In this document: positions 47,667-60,190 of the stretch, one piece after another
Position numbering within the stretch: position 1 is the stretch's first letter
Layout: every line of letters begins with the position of its first letter
NCBI GenBank assembly: GCA_030490835.1
Contig: CM059972.1
Span: 12,191,764 to 12,255,763, forward strand
From: Annona cherimola
Lineage: Eukaryota; Streptophyta; Magnoliopsida; Magnoliales; Annonaceae
Reading direction: 5' to 3'
Length of the DNA stretch: 64,000 nucleotides
The notes under the pieces: generated by a model
Database searches by the model: none
What the model was told of the DNA's origin: nothing
Seen by the model: the letters and a program-made list of their open reading frames with translations, nothing else
Made by a program: the position numbers and the translations under genes

Positions 47667-49201
47667 ATGTTGGAAATGCTTAGAAGGACCAGGAGCACTT
47701 TCAGGCTAGACGAGGAGGCATGTGAAGATGAATATTACCATGGAAGATGCTACACCACATACATGGAAGAACCAAATCCCACACGCACTACTGCTCCAAA
47801 ACCAAGATTCACGACTGCAGACGAACGAAGAACGGAATCAAAACCCACAAAAAGTGTTCCTGCTGCAGACCAAAAATGCACTGCCCCAGAATCAGAACCA
47901 AAACCAAACAGGAGTACTACTAGCGCTGCTGCTGCTGTCGTCCCTACAGACCCAAAAAGCAGAAGCTTCAAAGCAGTTGAGGTGATCATACCCGTCGGGC
48001 TTGGGATTCTCATTGACGACTCTGCTTGTGGAAGCAGGGAATCCAAAGTCGTCTACTGCAGCAAACCCATGTCAATCCAAACCTTTCCCAAGAATCCTAT
48101 TAATGTGAAGATCAGTACGTGCTCCTCCTCCTCAAACGACCCGACTCCCAGCTTCCTCAAAGTCTGCCATTGGTGCAAGAAGAATCTGAGACAAGACAAG
48201 GACATTTTCATGTACAGGTAATTACATACATCTTATTATTCCCATCTATGATATTTCCCTTTCAACTGTTCGGCAAGCAGGTTCAAATTTTTCATTGATT
48301 CAAAATGAATCAAATCTAGCCATTCGAATATGGTTGGTAATCCCTAATTGCCTGGTGCTAGGCCACCTCGTTGATAGTCTATACAAATATGCATTAAAAT
48401 ATTATAATACTTTTATAAAATTATCCATTTATACAAAACAATGTTTTAGACGATTGATTTAGAGGTGTGTTTAGGACTTTTAAAAGAAAAATTTTTGGTG
48501 TAAAATTTTTTGAAACAAAAAAATGATATGATATAATTCGGCTAGTGATGAGGATTAGAGAGAATAAAATTTAAATAGATATAATAGTTGTATAAATATT
48601 TACAAAGAAATGATTGAAAAATAAAATAATTATATAGAAAAATGTAAATAAATAATTCAAAATAAAAAAGTTGTGAAAAGTTTTAAATGGATAACTTTTG
48701 ATAATTGTCAAACACATTTTAGATTAGCAATTTTAAAAATGATGTAAGAGAAAAATTTTATTATTTTGGATTTTGTACCATTCACGTATTTAATTTGCAT
48801 CAACCTTAATTTTTAATTAAATAAATAATTTTAAATGTAATGAGCGACTGAAATTTTGATTTAGGCGCCATTAAGCCTTCATTGATACCAGTGCTGCTGA
48901 AATATTTTTCCCAGTTAAAAACATGTGATACATATCAAGATGGCCTAGAATTTTTAAATAATAAGTAAGATGAGATATAAGGTAAATATATAATATGGGG
49001 TGTTAATTTGTTGGGTTTTGATGCAGGGGTGATCTAGGATTTTGCAGCATTGAATGTCGAAGCCGGCAAATCTTCTTAGACGAAATGGAAGAGAGGGAGA
49101 TGCCTGTGAAGGCCAAAGCAGCACTTGCTCCGCGCTACCGCAGGAGAAGCAATCAAATTCCACAGGCGGATGGCCGCAGGGGGGTTCTGGCTATGTCATA
49201 G
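47667..49201 (+). CDS. FCS-like zinc-finger (FLZ) protein, two exons
   Basis: Exons 47667-48217 and 49027-49201, intron 48218-49026 (donor ACAG|GTAATT, acceptor GATGCAG|GG), joined in phase 2 within an Arg codon; 241 residues. The FLZ domain spans the junction: FLKVCHWCKKNL with C167 and C170, DKDIFMYR, then FCSIEC with C190 and C194, giving C-X2-C-X19-C-X3-C and the FCS signature. The N-terminal two thirds is Ser/Thr/Pro-rich and probably disordered, with an LGILID segment typical of the family. Plant FLZ proteins bind SnRK1 kinase subunits and act as adaptors in energy and stress signalling. The intron holds a Tourist-like MITE. The member cannot be named. Confidence 0.92.
48459..48721. mobile_element. 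Tourist-like MITE in the FLZ intron
   Basis: The body 48462-48718 has ends gaggtgtgttta and tgtcaaacacatt and is flanked by TTA at 48459-48461 and 48719-48721. It belongs to the same AT-rich family as 57453-57742, read in the opposite orientation. It lies wholly inside the intron, well away from both splice sites. Confidence 0.7.
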
Positions 49202-50717
49202 GCATATGGAAATCAAGTATCGACATAAAAGGGGCAAAAATCCCGCAGTGGGTGTAAAATATATATATTAATTTTAGTTTTATTTTCCAAGTAGAAAATA
49301 CGCAATTTCATGTTATGTGAGAGAAGAGGAGTTAATTAATTAGAAAAGCCATATTAAGGAGAAGCATGTATATATCTAGCGGCACGCGTGTATAACTACA
49401 AAAATTAGGAAAATGATTTCAGCTTTGGGATCACAATATCTCTCTTTGATATTTTTGTCGAGCAATGAGACAGCTGCTACAACATGCAGCACGTGGGGAT
49501 TTTTCCGACCAAGGATTGTTTACGTATTCCTATTATTTCAGCCATGAACTTGAGGCCTACCACAACAATTTAAATGCACGAAGTTTGGCCTAGCTGTTAG
49601 ATTTCTACTTTTATTTTAAATTGTGTGAAAAGTCTAATAACACATGGGACTTTTTAAAGAAATATATTGCCAAAAAGTTATGAAGTGTATAGTTTTATCA
49701 TTAAAAAATAATTTTAGCAATATTTTATATTTAATCTAAAAAATAAAAGTATTTCCTATTAATGCACATTTATGTTAATTTCAATTTTTATTGCAATGAA
49801 GCTTGGAAATATTCTCACGATTTGCAAGAGGAACGCCACATGCTCTGGAATATCACTTTGGAGATAACAAGCGCCACTTATTAATTCAGGCGAACAAACT
49901 CTCACCTAATAAATGAAGGGATACAAGCTCACATTCAAATCTTGTCTATTGCATGACGGCCTCAAGACGTAACCAACAGGGCAAGGCTCGGATGCCAAAA
50001 ATAGAAACGTATTTATAAATGTAAATTACAAAAAAAAGATATAAGAACTATTTCTAAATTTAGAACATTTTGTCAGTAAAAATATTTCTCACATATCATT
50101 GAAGCAGATAAATTGTTATTAAAACTAGGACGAGTTTTTAATAGATTTGTATTTTATAAAAGAGTAAGTAAATATTATTTTTCAAATATTACTTTTACAT
50201 AGATAAAATAATAATTTGAATATTAAGTTATATGGAAATATTGTTAGAATAAGTTTCTGATTTTTCTATAATATAATTTGTTTACAATGACTACGTACAT
50301 GCACAAATTACTCAATTAAATATGTTATTTTAATAAAATAAACAATAAAAAGTATAATAATGATTGTAAAATATTAAACAATAATAATAATAAATTAAGC
50401 TGACTGGTCAAAATCTACGTAGGGGATCCTATGTGGTAAGGGTAGACTTTTTGACCAATGGGCCGGATAAGTAATAATGGGTATTGCCTAATTATTATTT
50501 AAATATGTTGCGGGTTATATTTATATTTTCATTTTTGAATATTATTTCAGTAACTCGTGTAGCTCGGTTAACATACAAGTGATCCCGAACTTTATGCCTA
50601 AAAACACTTGCATTGAGATTGTTGTATTTTATTATGCATTTTATTTTTATAAATGCATTGATGTAAATTAATATGTAATATATATATAAATATTGAAATT
50701 GTATATTAATCATGTAG
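49202..50717. other. Spacer after the FLZ gene
   Basis: This holds the FLZ 3' UTR and then AT-rich sequence. A weak tRNA-like block on the minus strand near 49920-49990 may be an old SINE but lacks a target duplication. Confidence 0.4.
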
Positions 50718-51113
50718 GTTAATTGGGCGCTGCCTGCTCCCGGGCGCACACACCTCTTTTTTTTATTTTTTTTTGAAATTTTTTTTTTAAAATGTTAATA
50801 TAGGTGTATTTAACATGTGTATAAATTTTTACCATTTTTGGGGTATTTTAGATATTTATTTTTTATTTTTGAAAATCAGTGGCATTTTTCGTAATTTAAA
50901 ATTACCTAAAATGCCACTGATTTTCAAAAATAAAAAATAAATATCTAAAATACTCAAAAAATGGTAAAAATTTATACACATGTTAACTACACCTAGATTA
51001 AAAGTTCTATGAAAAAATTTTGAAAAAAAAATAAAAATAAATAAGTATATGCGCCCGGGAGCAGGGAGTGGTGTCTGCTCCCAGGCGCAGGAGATTGCGA
51101 CCCAAGTTAATTG
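50718..51113. mobile_element. Fold-back element with GC-rich tips
   Basis: The body 50726-51105 is flanked by gttaattg at 50718-50725 and 51106-51113. Inverted arms include tgctcccgggcgca on the left and gcgcccgggagca on the right, with an extra tgctcccaggcgca at the right edge. The centre folds around tgccactgattttca near 50880-50930. The stem sequence (tttaacatgtgtataaatttttaccatttttg) is shared with 55262-55570. Confidence 0.82.
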
Positions 51114-53878
51114 CGGCATATATAATAATATCTATGTATAATATAATCTACGTATTATATAAGCCATACAATTCCAAGTTTTGGACGATCCAGAGAAAGA
51201 GCAATATATGTATAATACTAAGCCAAATAAAATTCTAAGTTCCGACCATACAGGGAGAGATTTCCGTCAAATTCATGGGATTCTTGTTATTGCAACGAAA
51301 TTTTCTTCGTTGCTTTTGCAGCTTTAATATATTTGATATTTTTTGATGTTTTTGATGTATGAGTATTTTTGGAAATTGACGTGTAGCCTATTACAGCAAT
51401 AAGGGCTAAGTGAGAGAGGTCTATGTGGGATTCATCGGCAGGAAAAGTATTGATGATGTGGCTTAATGTGAACCGTTTATTTAGTTTTATTCTAATTTTT
51501 CCATTTTAACTCCGATTTATATGATTAAATAGTCTATTTCTATGTTTTTGATGCTTCTGGAATCAATGGAAGGGTTTGATTTGTATTTGAGGCCTAATTT
51601 TTGAGATATAAAATTAAATAATTATTTTATCATTTAATTAAGTTTAAAATATGTAGATTTTTAGAAGAAATTTGCATTTAGCATTTAAGGATCGGTGTTG
51701 AGAAATTAGTAATTGACGGAGATGGATGTAATGAAATGGATTTAGAGAAGTGAAAATGTGATGTAATATAACAGTAAACTGAGAATAAAGTAAAAATAGA
51801 CGGGATAATTTTGTGAATGGATATAAAAAATAATTTTGATATATAAAAAATTGAAAAAATGTAGGATAGTAGTCAACATGTCATAGAAAAAAGTGAGTAG
51901 GAAGAGTAGAAAATTATACATTTCATTTCATTTCTTTCACCTATTTTTGCATGGTATGCAATGCTTAATTTTTTTTTGTTACTATCTTTATATTTTGATC
52001 AATTTTGTATTTGTTCATACTATTATCTTGTTTATTTTATTTTATTTTATTTTTTACATTTAATCCTAGCCTTGAATCATTTGTTTATATATTTAAAAGT
52101 ATTTATATTTATGTTTGAATAAATATTTATCATGTTAAAATCATATTATAAGTAAATTATATCATCATTATTTACATTTTATGAGAGAAATAATTCCAAT
52201 CAAGGCGACAACCTCATCAAAAATACTAATGTTAGGGCCTTAGCCAAGAAGCTGTAGGCTATCTAACACCTCCACAAGCCTATGCCCCACGATGAAGGTA
52301 AGATCATGATATTTATAGTTAGAAAATCAAAATTGCAATCACATTGGCTTACTAGTAATCCAATGCATATCCAAGGAAGAGGCTACATGGGTTACCTCTC
52401 CCTCTATCCATGTGTGGAGCCACGTGGTGTTATCTTATTTATCTTAAGTTATCTTTTTTTATTGATTATACAATATCTAATCTCATATCATATTATAATC
52501 AAGGTCAATAATTTACATGGGAGCTAACATGCTCCCATCCACCCACGCAAGAGACAATAGGTTTTCACTTATCTACACAAGAAACAACAAGTTCCCACCA
52601 CAAATTCGACCTACAAGGGGGTCAAAGTCACATCCACAAGCAATCTACTTGCATCCATGACTAACTGAGCTATGACCTCGTTGGTTATCCTAATCACTAA
52701 ATATAGCTTCTCTCCTAGTACAATCACCTAAAAAGGGCAAACTACATTACCAAACAGCTCTAATAAACTCCTGATTTACTGACAAAAATACCTAGCATAT
52801 TAAATTCAAGATCACTAATGAGATTTGCATTGAGCTTCGAAGTCAGTCAAAGAGATAATGCCAATTTAAGCATCATTTTGTGCTTTCAAAAGAATTCCAA
52901 TTTCACTCTCCTTAGTACATGGAGTGTGATCTTTATGTTCTTCCTCAAGACTTCAATCTCATACTCGTAAGACTTAAACAGTCTCTCTAAGTATCAATTA
53001 GGGACATCCTCATAATCATATTTTCTCAAATAGTGGAAACATATTTTTCATAGTTTTTCAAGAAAGGTTGAAATATTATAAGTTCTTTTTTTAATGTAAG
53101 ACTGATCTTCCACTACTATCTCTGTTTGTATATTGTTTCTAATGTTCTGGACGCATGCCCAATTTTGACTCATCAGCACATATACTTATTTTATTTTCTA
53201 TTATATTTATTAGTTCATTTTTAAAAAAATTTAGAAAATATAAATTTTATTTTAGAATATATCACTTTATTATGCTTTTTCTTAATTTCTATGTATTATT
53301 ATTTTCGTTCGGATAACTTATTAATATATAATTATATAAAATTTTAAACTTGTATCTCTCAATTTAAGCAAAAATTTGACAACCTGAATCTGACTTATAT
53401 AAATAATGTTAGGGATTAGGCTTTACAAATAAAATAGAACTAGAGCTTATGTTTTACAAATAATTTTAGAGTTAGGTTTGAGACTTGAAATAGATCCAGT
53501 TTCATCGATCCTAGTTGCACCCTTAAATAAGGGTAGTTAAAAATTGTTAATAAAGACTTTATTAAAAGTATAGTTAGCAGATGATTTAGATGTTGCTAAT
53601 GTATCATAGAGACCCGTTTTTTATAATCCGCATCTAAATGGAGCTCTGAATTTGGATACTCCCTAGTGTTACTGGGGAAACTGCACGCCGTAAGTGCCAC
53701 CAAATGGGGAATTGTTCTTCTGCATGCAAGTATCGAAATTCCAAATCTACTCCAGTTACCAACTACGAAACGGCCCCTGAGATAACTCTCTCATTAAAAT
53801 CCACCAACTGAAATCTTTCGCCTTCAGATATTCATCTTTACCACCTACAAGTATCTGCCACCCCCAAAAGATTGAGAT
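51114..53878. other. Spacer upstream of the first RBR gene; SINE-like piece at 52450-52690
   Basis: No gene is seen. On the minus strand near 52690-52600 there is a good A-box, TAGCTCAGTTAGT, and a weaker B-box, AGGTCGAATTTG, followed toward 52450 by sequence ending in an A-rich run, so a tRNA-derived SINE is likely, without a clear target duplication. The last few hundred bases are the probable promoter and 5' UTR of the gene at 53879. Confidence 0.45.
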
Positions 53879-54905
53879 ATGGCAAGCTCATCATCAACAT
53901 ATGAGTCAGATAATATGGAGTTTGTGGACGATTTCTACTTTTCAGCCCTGTTCAAAGAGGAAGAGCTGATTCCAATCTCAGACGACAAGTATGCTGAAGA
54001 ACTGCAATTCCAGGAAGTGCTCATGTCCTCTATTCTCACAAATCCCCACCACCATCCTCAGGAATCTCAAGAATTCTCAATCGGGTCAGGGAAAAATTCT
54101 ACCCAAAATCAAAACCCAAGCGTTGAAGGCTCAGGAGGAGAATCCTCTGAAAGCTTCTGCGACATTTGCATGGAGCCAAAATCGAGGCTGGAAATCTTCC
54201 AAACCAGGAATTGCTCCCACGCATTTTGCACTGAATGCATGAGCAGGCATGTCGGGGTGAAGATCCAAGAGAACATTATGCTGGTCAGATGTCCCGGCTT
54301 GAATTGCAAAGGGGTGATCGAGCCCGAGCATTGCCGTCATCTAATCCCAACCCAAGCGTTTGAGAGGTGGGAACAAGCTCTGTTGGAGTCAACGATTGAT
54401 GTGTCACAGAGAATCTACTGCCCATTCCAGGACTGTTCTGCTCTTTTGATCCACGATGGAGGGGATGTGGAGAGAGAGTCAGAGTGTCCAAATTGCCATA
54501 GGTTGTTTTGTGCAAGGTGCAAGGTGCCAAGGCATTCTGAAGTTGAATGTGAGGAGTATATGAGGCTGGGTGAGAACGAGAGGGGAAAAAATGATCTGAT
54601 GGTGTTGGAGCTTGCCAAGAAAAACAGGTGGAGGAGATGTCCAACTTGCAACTTCTATGTGGAGAAGATAGATGGTTGTGTGCATATTACTTGCAGGTAT
54701 ATATTTCCGATAAGAAATTTGAACATTTACTGCATGCCGGCCACATTACCGGATTCACTCTCATTGGATTATTATTTTTTTTTTTTTCTTCCTGAAACAA
54801 CTAATTGGATTTTTTTTTAATGACATGCTTAGGTGTGGATTTGAGTTTTGCTACTTGTGTGGAGAGAGATGGTCTAGGAGCCATGCTGGCTGTACTCTGA
54901 TATGA
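53879..54905 (+). CDS. RBR-type E3 ubiquitin ligase, paralogue 1
   Basis: Exons 53879-54696 and 54833-54905, joined in phase 2 (TGCAG|GTATAT, CTTAG|GTGTGG); 296 residues. A conserved N-terminal segment (ISDDKYAEELQFQEVL) precedes the three zinc modules: RING1 with C94, C97, C112, H114, C117, C120, C138, C143; IBR with C181, C186, C203, C206, C211, C214, H219, C224; RING2 starting C254, C257 with C267 in the GCVH position of the catalytic cysteine. Exon 2 supplies RCGFEFCYLCG and ends shortly after. RBR ligases take ubiquitin from an E2 onto the RING2 cysteine before passing it to a substrate. All key residues are present. First of three tandem paralogues. Confidence 0.92.
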
Positions 54906-55261
54906 CAGGACGGACCATGATGATCAACAAGTTAAAAGCCATCCTGTTTTGGGATGTTGGAGAACTGGGACAATTAAGATCTTTTGGGCACAATTCAATG
55001 TTTTGAAATGAAGAAGGATGTGAATTATTGTAAACTGAAGGTGGATTTGGCCTACTGATTCAGGGGTCATTTGAACTTTGACTAATTGAAGAAATTTCTT
55101 ACTATAGCCTATTAGCCTCCCGTCGGACCCATCCGATTTTTATAAGGCCAGATATGGATAGTGGATCCTGTGTTGTAGGCCCAAAATGATTTCACAGGGG
55201 CCTACAATCCAAAACATAAAAGCTCTTTTGGCAAATTCTTTCTATTTCACTGCATTGAGTT
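54906..55261. other. 3' region of RBR paralogue 1
   Basis: Probable 3' UTR and spacer. No other feature is seen. Confidence 0.4.
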
Positions 55262-55580
55262 TCGATGCACTCGAGCGCGTTTCACCTATTTTTTTATATA
55301 TTGTTAATCTATGTATATTTAACATGTGTATTAATTTTTATTATTTTTGAAAACTTTGAGATATTTATTTTTAATTTTTTAAAATCAGTAGTATTTTTGT
55401 TATCCATTAATTACGAAAACGCAACTGATTTTAAAAAATCAAAAATAAATATCTAAAAGTCTTCAAAAATGGTAAAAATTGATATATATGTTAAATACAT
55501 CTAGATTAACAGTTTTATAAAAAAATTTAAAAATAAATTTTTGCACACAGGAACACTGAAGCTCAGTGGACCTAGGTGCA
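55262..55580. mobile_element. Fold-back element, older copy
   Basis: It has the same stem words as 50726-51105 (taatctatgtatatttaacatgtgt; ggtaaaaattgatatat) arranged as inverted arms around a centre near 55400. The tips differ (attgagtttcgatgc against actgagcttcagtgt in inverted reading). No target duplication was found, so the limits are approximate. Confidence 0.65.
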
Positions 55581-57449
55581 TTCTTCCTGCATTTTTTTAG
55601 TACATTTATATTCCTCCATCGTTTTCATGGATATTTTGTTACAAAACAAGGATATTCGACCCCTTCTAAATCGCACTCGTGTTGTTGGCTAGTTGCAAGG
55701 CATGCCTGTTCACGATCTAGAATGGCATGAGATTTGGACAAGGAAATTTAAAGAAGATGGATTTTTGTATACAGGAAAATAAAAAATAGTATTAAAAAAT
55801 AAAAATAAAATTGCTATATATTAGAAGATGAAAAATATTTTTTTGACAATAGAAAATCTCATTGCATTTCTGTCTTATTCCATCTAATTAGATACTTTTG
55901 AACGAGCACTTAAAACTCAACCCAAACTCAAAATTTTAAACTAACCTTCATCTCCGCCTCTCATTCCGATGAACATAAAAATTTTGGTTTAGCTCGAGTT
56001 ATGGTTATTTTAATTAATAATTTTTTTTATTTGAAAATTAGTTTCATTTATTTATTTTCTATCATTAACTCTTGTTTATTATAATTTTGTTCATTTCGGT
56101 ATTCCATTTTAAGGTTTTATTTAACATTTAATCAACATAACAACATTAATATTTTTCATTTGCCACTATTTTTTTTTTTTTTAAAATACTTCCTTTCTAG
56201 TTCTTTTTCCAAATAAAAACCTACAACTTGAGATATAATTGGGTTAGGAACACATTATCCAACTAACCAAATTTAATTATACTTCCTTTCTAATTCTTTT
56301 TCCAAATAAAAACCTACAACTTGAAATATAATCGAGTCAGGTCAACCCATTATCTCACTAACCAAATTTAATTTTAGGTGGATAAGAATGGTTTATATGA
56401 CTCGTCTAACCCATTTAAATAAATAAATTAGTCATGGATTGAGCTTATCTTATGTAACTCATTAACATGTATAAAATTATAGAGGTGACAATAAGAGCAA
56501 GTCGATTCATGACCTACCTTGCTACGGTTTTATCGAGGATTGAGGCAAAAATTTTAACCTAGTACAGTGAGGCATGTCAAGATTTGAGACCTGTGTTTCA
56601 ATTCTAAGAGCGAGGTAGGTCGATCATATCTGGACCCATCTTGACTATCCCCACCCTGCAATGTGTAAATTATTTTTATAAACCACATGACTTATTTATA
56701 TGAATGTGGTTTTGTTGAATAAATATGTTTAACTTTATGATTAATTAATGTGAATATGGTTTACATGGATGTAATTTAACTTTATAACTTGTTTATATAA
56801 ATAAATTTTTATTTCTCAATTGCATATATGTTGTTCAAGTTATGTCTTTTACATCAATTATTAATGAAATAAAATATATTGTTTATGTTATTTATACTTT
56901 TCAAGAATGAATATTATTATTTTGCAATTTAACGGTTTTAATTGTAATTTAAAATTTACATCTATGTTATTTTTTTGAAGGTTGATACACATATTTATCA
57001 AGGTTAAATTGCAAAGGAAATTATTAAAAAAAATTACTAATGCTTTGTTATGAAAATTGTATTTTACTCCACTAAATAGTAAAATATTGAAGTATTTAAC
57101 CTTTAAATTTATTTATTATAGATGTGTGTTTATATGTATATAAATTTTAAACTTTGACCCATTTTTTCAACCTGACCTGTTGTTCCAATTCTAACTCTCA
57201 AACCAACCCGAAATCTGTTCCAAGACTTATTAAACAAAGGTGAAGATTAGACCAATCTTGTCCCACCCCGATATAAAAAATATCGTCGAATAATATTTTC
57301 TAAATGTAGGATAAGAACTAGGCACACTCTAACCCATTTCGATTTTCACCCCTATGCAGACCTATTTATAACTTATGAGGAAAAAGTTAATATTTTTATT
57401 TATATTTATTTTATAAGTTATTGATAATAATTGACAATGAAATCAATAT
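55581..57449. other. AT-rich spacer with a 93-bp tandem repeat
   Basis: No gene is seen. A unit starting tacttcctttctagttcttt at about 56187 is repeated at about 56280 (period 93, two copies to about 56372). The rest is AT-rich and unassigned. Confidence 0.6.
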
Positions 57450-57745
57450 TAAGGGTGTGTTTGGCAATTTAAAAAACTTGTCGAGTTAAAACTTTTCAAT
57501 CTAAAACTTTTCACTCTTCATAACTACTCCTTTTTTAATATTTTTTACACATCTTTCTATACAACAACCCTACTTTTCAATCATTTCTACACAACTACCA
57601 ATATAACTAACCTATTTATTTTAAATTTATTCTTTTTACTCCTCATTATTACCCCTACAATATTACATCATTTTCTATTGATTTAACAACTTTTACATAC
57701 AAAACTTTTCATCAAAAGTTTTACAACTTCCCAAACACACTCTAA
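57450..57745. mobile_element. Tourist-like MITE, best-preserved copy
   Basis: The body 57453-57742 (290 bp) has inverted ends gggtgtgtttggcaa and cccaaacacactc, flanked by TAA at 57450-57452 and 57743-57745. TIR sequence and TAA duplication fit the PIF/Harbinger (Tourist) group. Closest relative in the window is 40662-40941. Confidence 0.85.
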
Positions 57746-58387
57746 AATTAGAATAAATATGAAAATTGGTCTTTTAAATTCAATTAAAGCACTAATACGA
57801 GAAGATTTTGTTAAATTTTTATGTTTACATTATAAAGGATTTAATTTTTAATTTTTTTATTATTTAACTCATTAGCAACCCACAACCAAATTCGTTTATT
57901 TTAAATGAATTGGGATTAGAGACAAGCATTTATAAATGAATTATAAATAAATTAATATTGTAATTTTTAAAATGAGTTAAGGTTACAGTTTGCATCCGCC
58001 GGTGCAATCCGACCAGCTTACAACCCAACTGTAAGATTCTCATGCGGCGAGGTTTTACGATTGTCCGAGGCTTGTGTTTCTTGCTGCCTAAGCAAGTAAA
58101 CGTCATGAAGAATGCAAGTTTTCCGACAGCCTCGCATTTCTGTGGTCAGTTTTCCACCAACCCGGTCTTTCAAAACCCTCATTTTTTTCCTCCTCCTTCA
58201 GACCCAAAATTTTAAAAATAATAATAATAAATTCATTTTTTACCATTTATTCGTTGCTACTTTGCTTTTTTTTTTAACCGAAGTATTTATCTTTTATCTT
58301 ATTTGATAATAAACACAGTCTTGCAATATAAATTTCATTCCCAGGTCTTTAAAACCATGCTCCAATCTACGTCCGTATTATCTCTAC

Positions 58388-58660
58388 ATGTGGTACGTTG
58401 TGGTGAACGAGCACGGGGAGAAAGATGCCAAACTCAATGGAATTACGAAAGCCAAAGAGCCCAACTATTCTCTGGCCTTTCCACATCAGATTATTCCAAA
58501 GACCGGAGACTTAGAAAGACCACGTAATTTCCACCGGCCTTCTTTCCTCTTCCCCACTCGCATGATTTACGCTATGCTTGGCCACGACGGTTTGTCGTCG
58601 CTACGACGCCTTCTCCCTCGCATGAGAGGTCGGTTCGAAACGCAGATCCATCAGGTTTAG
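58388..58660 (+). CDS. Unrecognised 90-residue open frame
   Basis: The ATG at 58388 opens MWYVVVNEHGEKDAKLNG... through to a stop at 58658-58660. The composition is balanced, unlike the AT-rich spacer around it, and the region is locally GC-richer, as in a real exon. The C-terminus is basic (RRLLPRMRGRFE). I recognise no domain. It could be an exon of a larger gene, a gene remnant or chance. No clear splice partners were found. Confidence 0.3.
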   Translation: MWYVVVNEHGEKDAKLNGITKAKEPNYSLAFPHQIIPKTGDLERPRNFHRPSFLFPTRMIYAMLGHDGLSSLRRLLPRMRGRFETQIHQV

Positions 58661-58989
58661 TTGCTATCCTTAAAGCAGTGAGAATATTGTTTGGTTCTTC
58701 TGTACTGTGAGAATTAAAACATGTACTGGATTTTATGTACCTGAATAAAAAAAATTTTAAACTATGCTTGAAGTGCTTCTTGTCTTCTAAACTGATAATT
58801 TTGGACTACATACATAAACGCGATACAAGAAGGGGGGAAAACATGTTGGTAGAAGGCGTTATTAGGAAAATTAACATATTCATCCATCAGGAAAAAGAAA
58901 AAAAGAAAAACTGTGTTAGTAGACCGCGTTAATAAGAAAACTAACATATTCATCCACAGAAATTTTCCGACTTTAGGTGGATTATGGAT

Positions 58990-59242
58990 TAACGCTCCGT
59001 TTGATTAAAGGGAGGCAAGAATAAGAGGAATATATTTCTATACATCTTCGCCAATGCACTTTTCAATCCTAATGATTTTTAACTATTTAATTACTTTACT
59101 TTTTCATTTTACTCCCGTTATTTTCTTGCATAATTGTCTTATTTATTTTTACTTTACCTCAATCATATTACATCACTCTAATATTTTTAAAAAATATTTT
59201 TATCCTTACTTTCCCTCTAATCTCATTACCAAAAGACCCTAA
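58990..59242. mobile_element. Tourist-like MITE, diverged
   Basis: The body 58993-59239 is flanked by TAA (58990-58992 and 59240-59242). The ends are acgctccgtttg and accaaaagaccc, with the same general internal pattern as 57453 (cttttcaatcctaatg, ttactcccgtt). Confidence 0.55.
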
Positions 59243-60190
59243 AATTCATGAACATTGTACTAAAATTTTTTCATGAAACCCCATAATAGTTTTTTAAATT
59301 TTAACTTATTTTAATAATTGATGAAAAATTAATTTCATTCACTATTTTGAATATCCTTTGTTTAGTAAAAACTGTATGTTTCATTCAAATCAATGCAAGC
59401 TTTTGTTTAGATAGCAAATCAATGAAAACTTAAATATATACGTATATATGTATGTATACATTATGAAATTTTAGCTTATTTTAATAATTGACTCTATTCA
59501 TTATATTTAATATCATTTCTTTAGTACAAAGACTATGTTTCATCCAAATCAATGCAAGCCTAAATATATATATATAATGAAAAAGGTTTATTAGATCTAT
59601 TTAAATATACATTAAGGACCTGTTATAGACAATACAAAATTCTTGGATTGAATCTGTTTCTGGAATGAGAATGTAATTATGTGTATTGAAAATGATTAAA
59701 ATTCTATTGAAAATTAAAAAAGCTATCTTGGAAATTAGAAAGTTATGAAAATGGTGATACAGATTCAATCTAAGAATCTTATATGACTGGGAACGTGTCC
59801 TAAAATAAAACAATATATTGCATTCATATAGAAATTATATTTTGAAAATATAACTTTAAAATTGATGTTTAGTATCAAAGATAAGAATTCAAAGATTAGA
59901 TAAATAACGCAAATAATGTACAGTGGAAGGTATGGATTTTTTACGATTTTTTTTAGGGTGATTTTTCATGATTTTAGCGAAGTGGGTTTCATAAATGCCG
60001 ACCCAACGAAAGAGGTCATTGAATGAGAGGTTGCTTTGGGACCGAAAGCGTATCCAACCAAATAGAAAAAGTTCAACGAACAGTAGTAGCATCGATCAGC
60101 ATGCAATATAAAAGGTATCTAATTAATCTATAGGTCGCCTATAAAAATCCAGAACACCGATCAAAGCTTTCTCTGTGAACGTTGAGAGAG
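59243..60190. other. Spacer and probable promoter of RBR paralogue 2
   Basis: AT-rich without other genes. The leader just before 60191 is purine-rich (gttgagagag). Confidence 0.4.
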
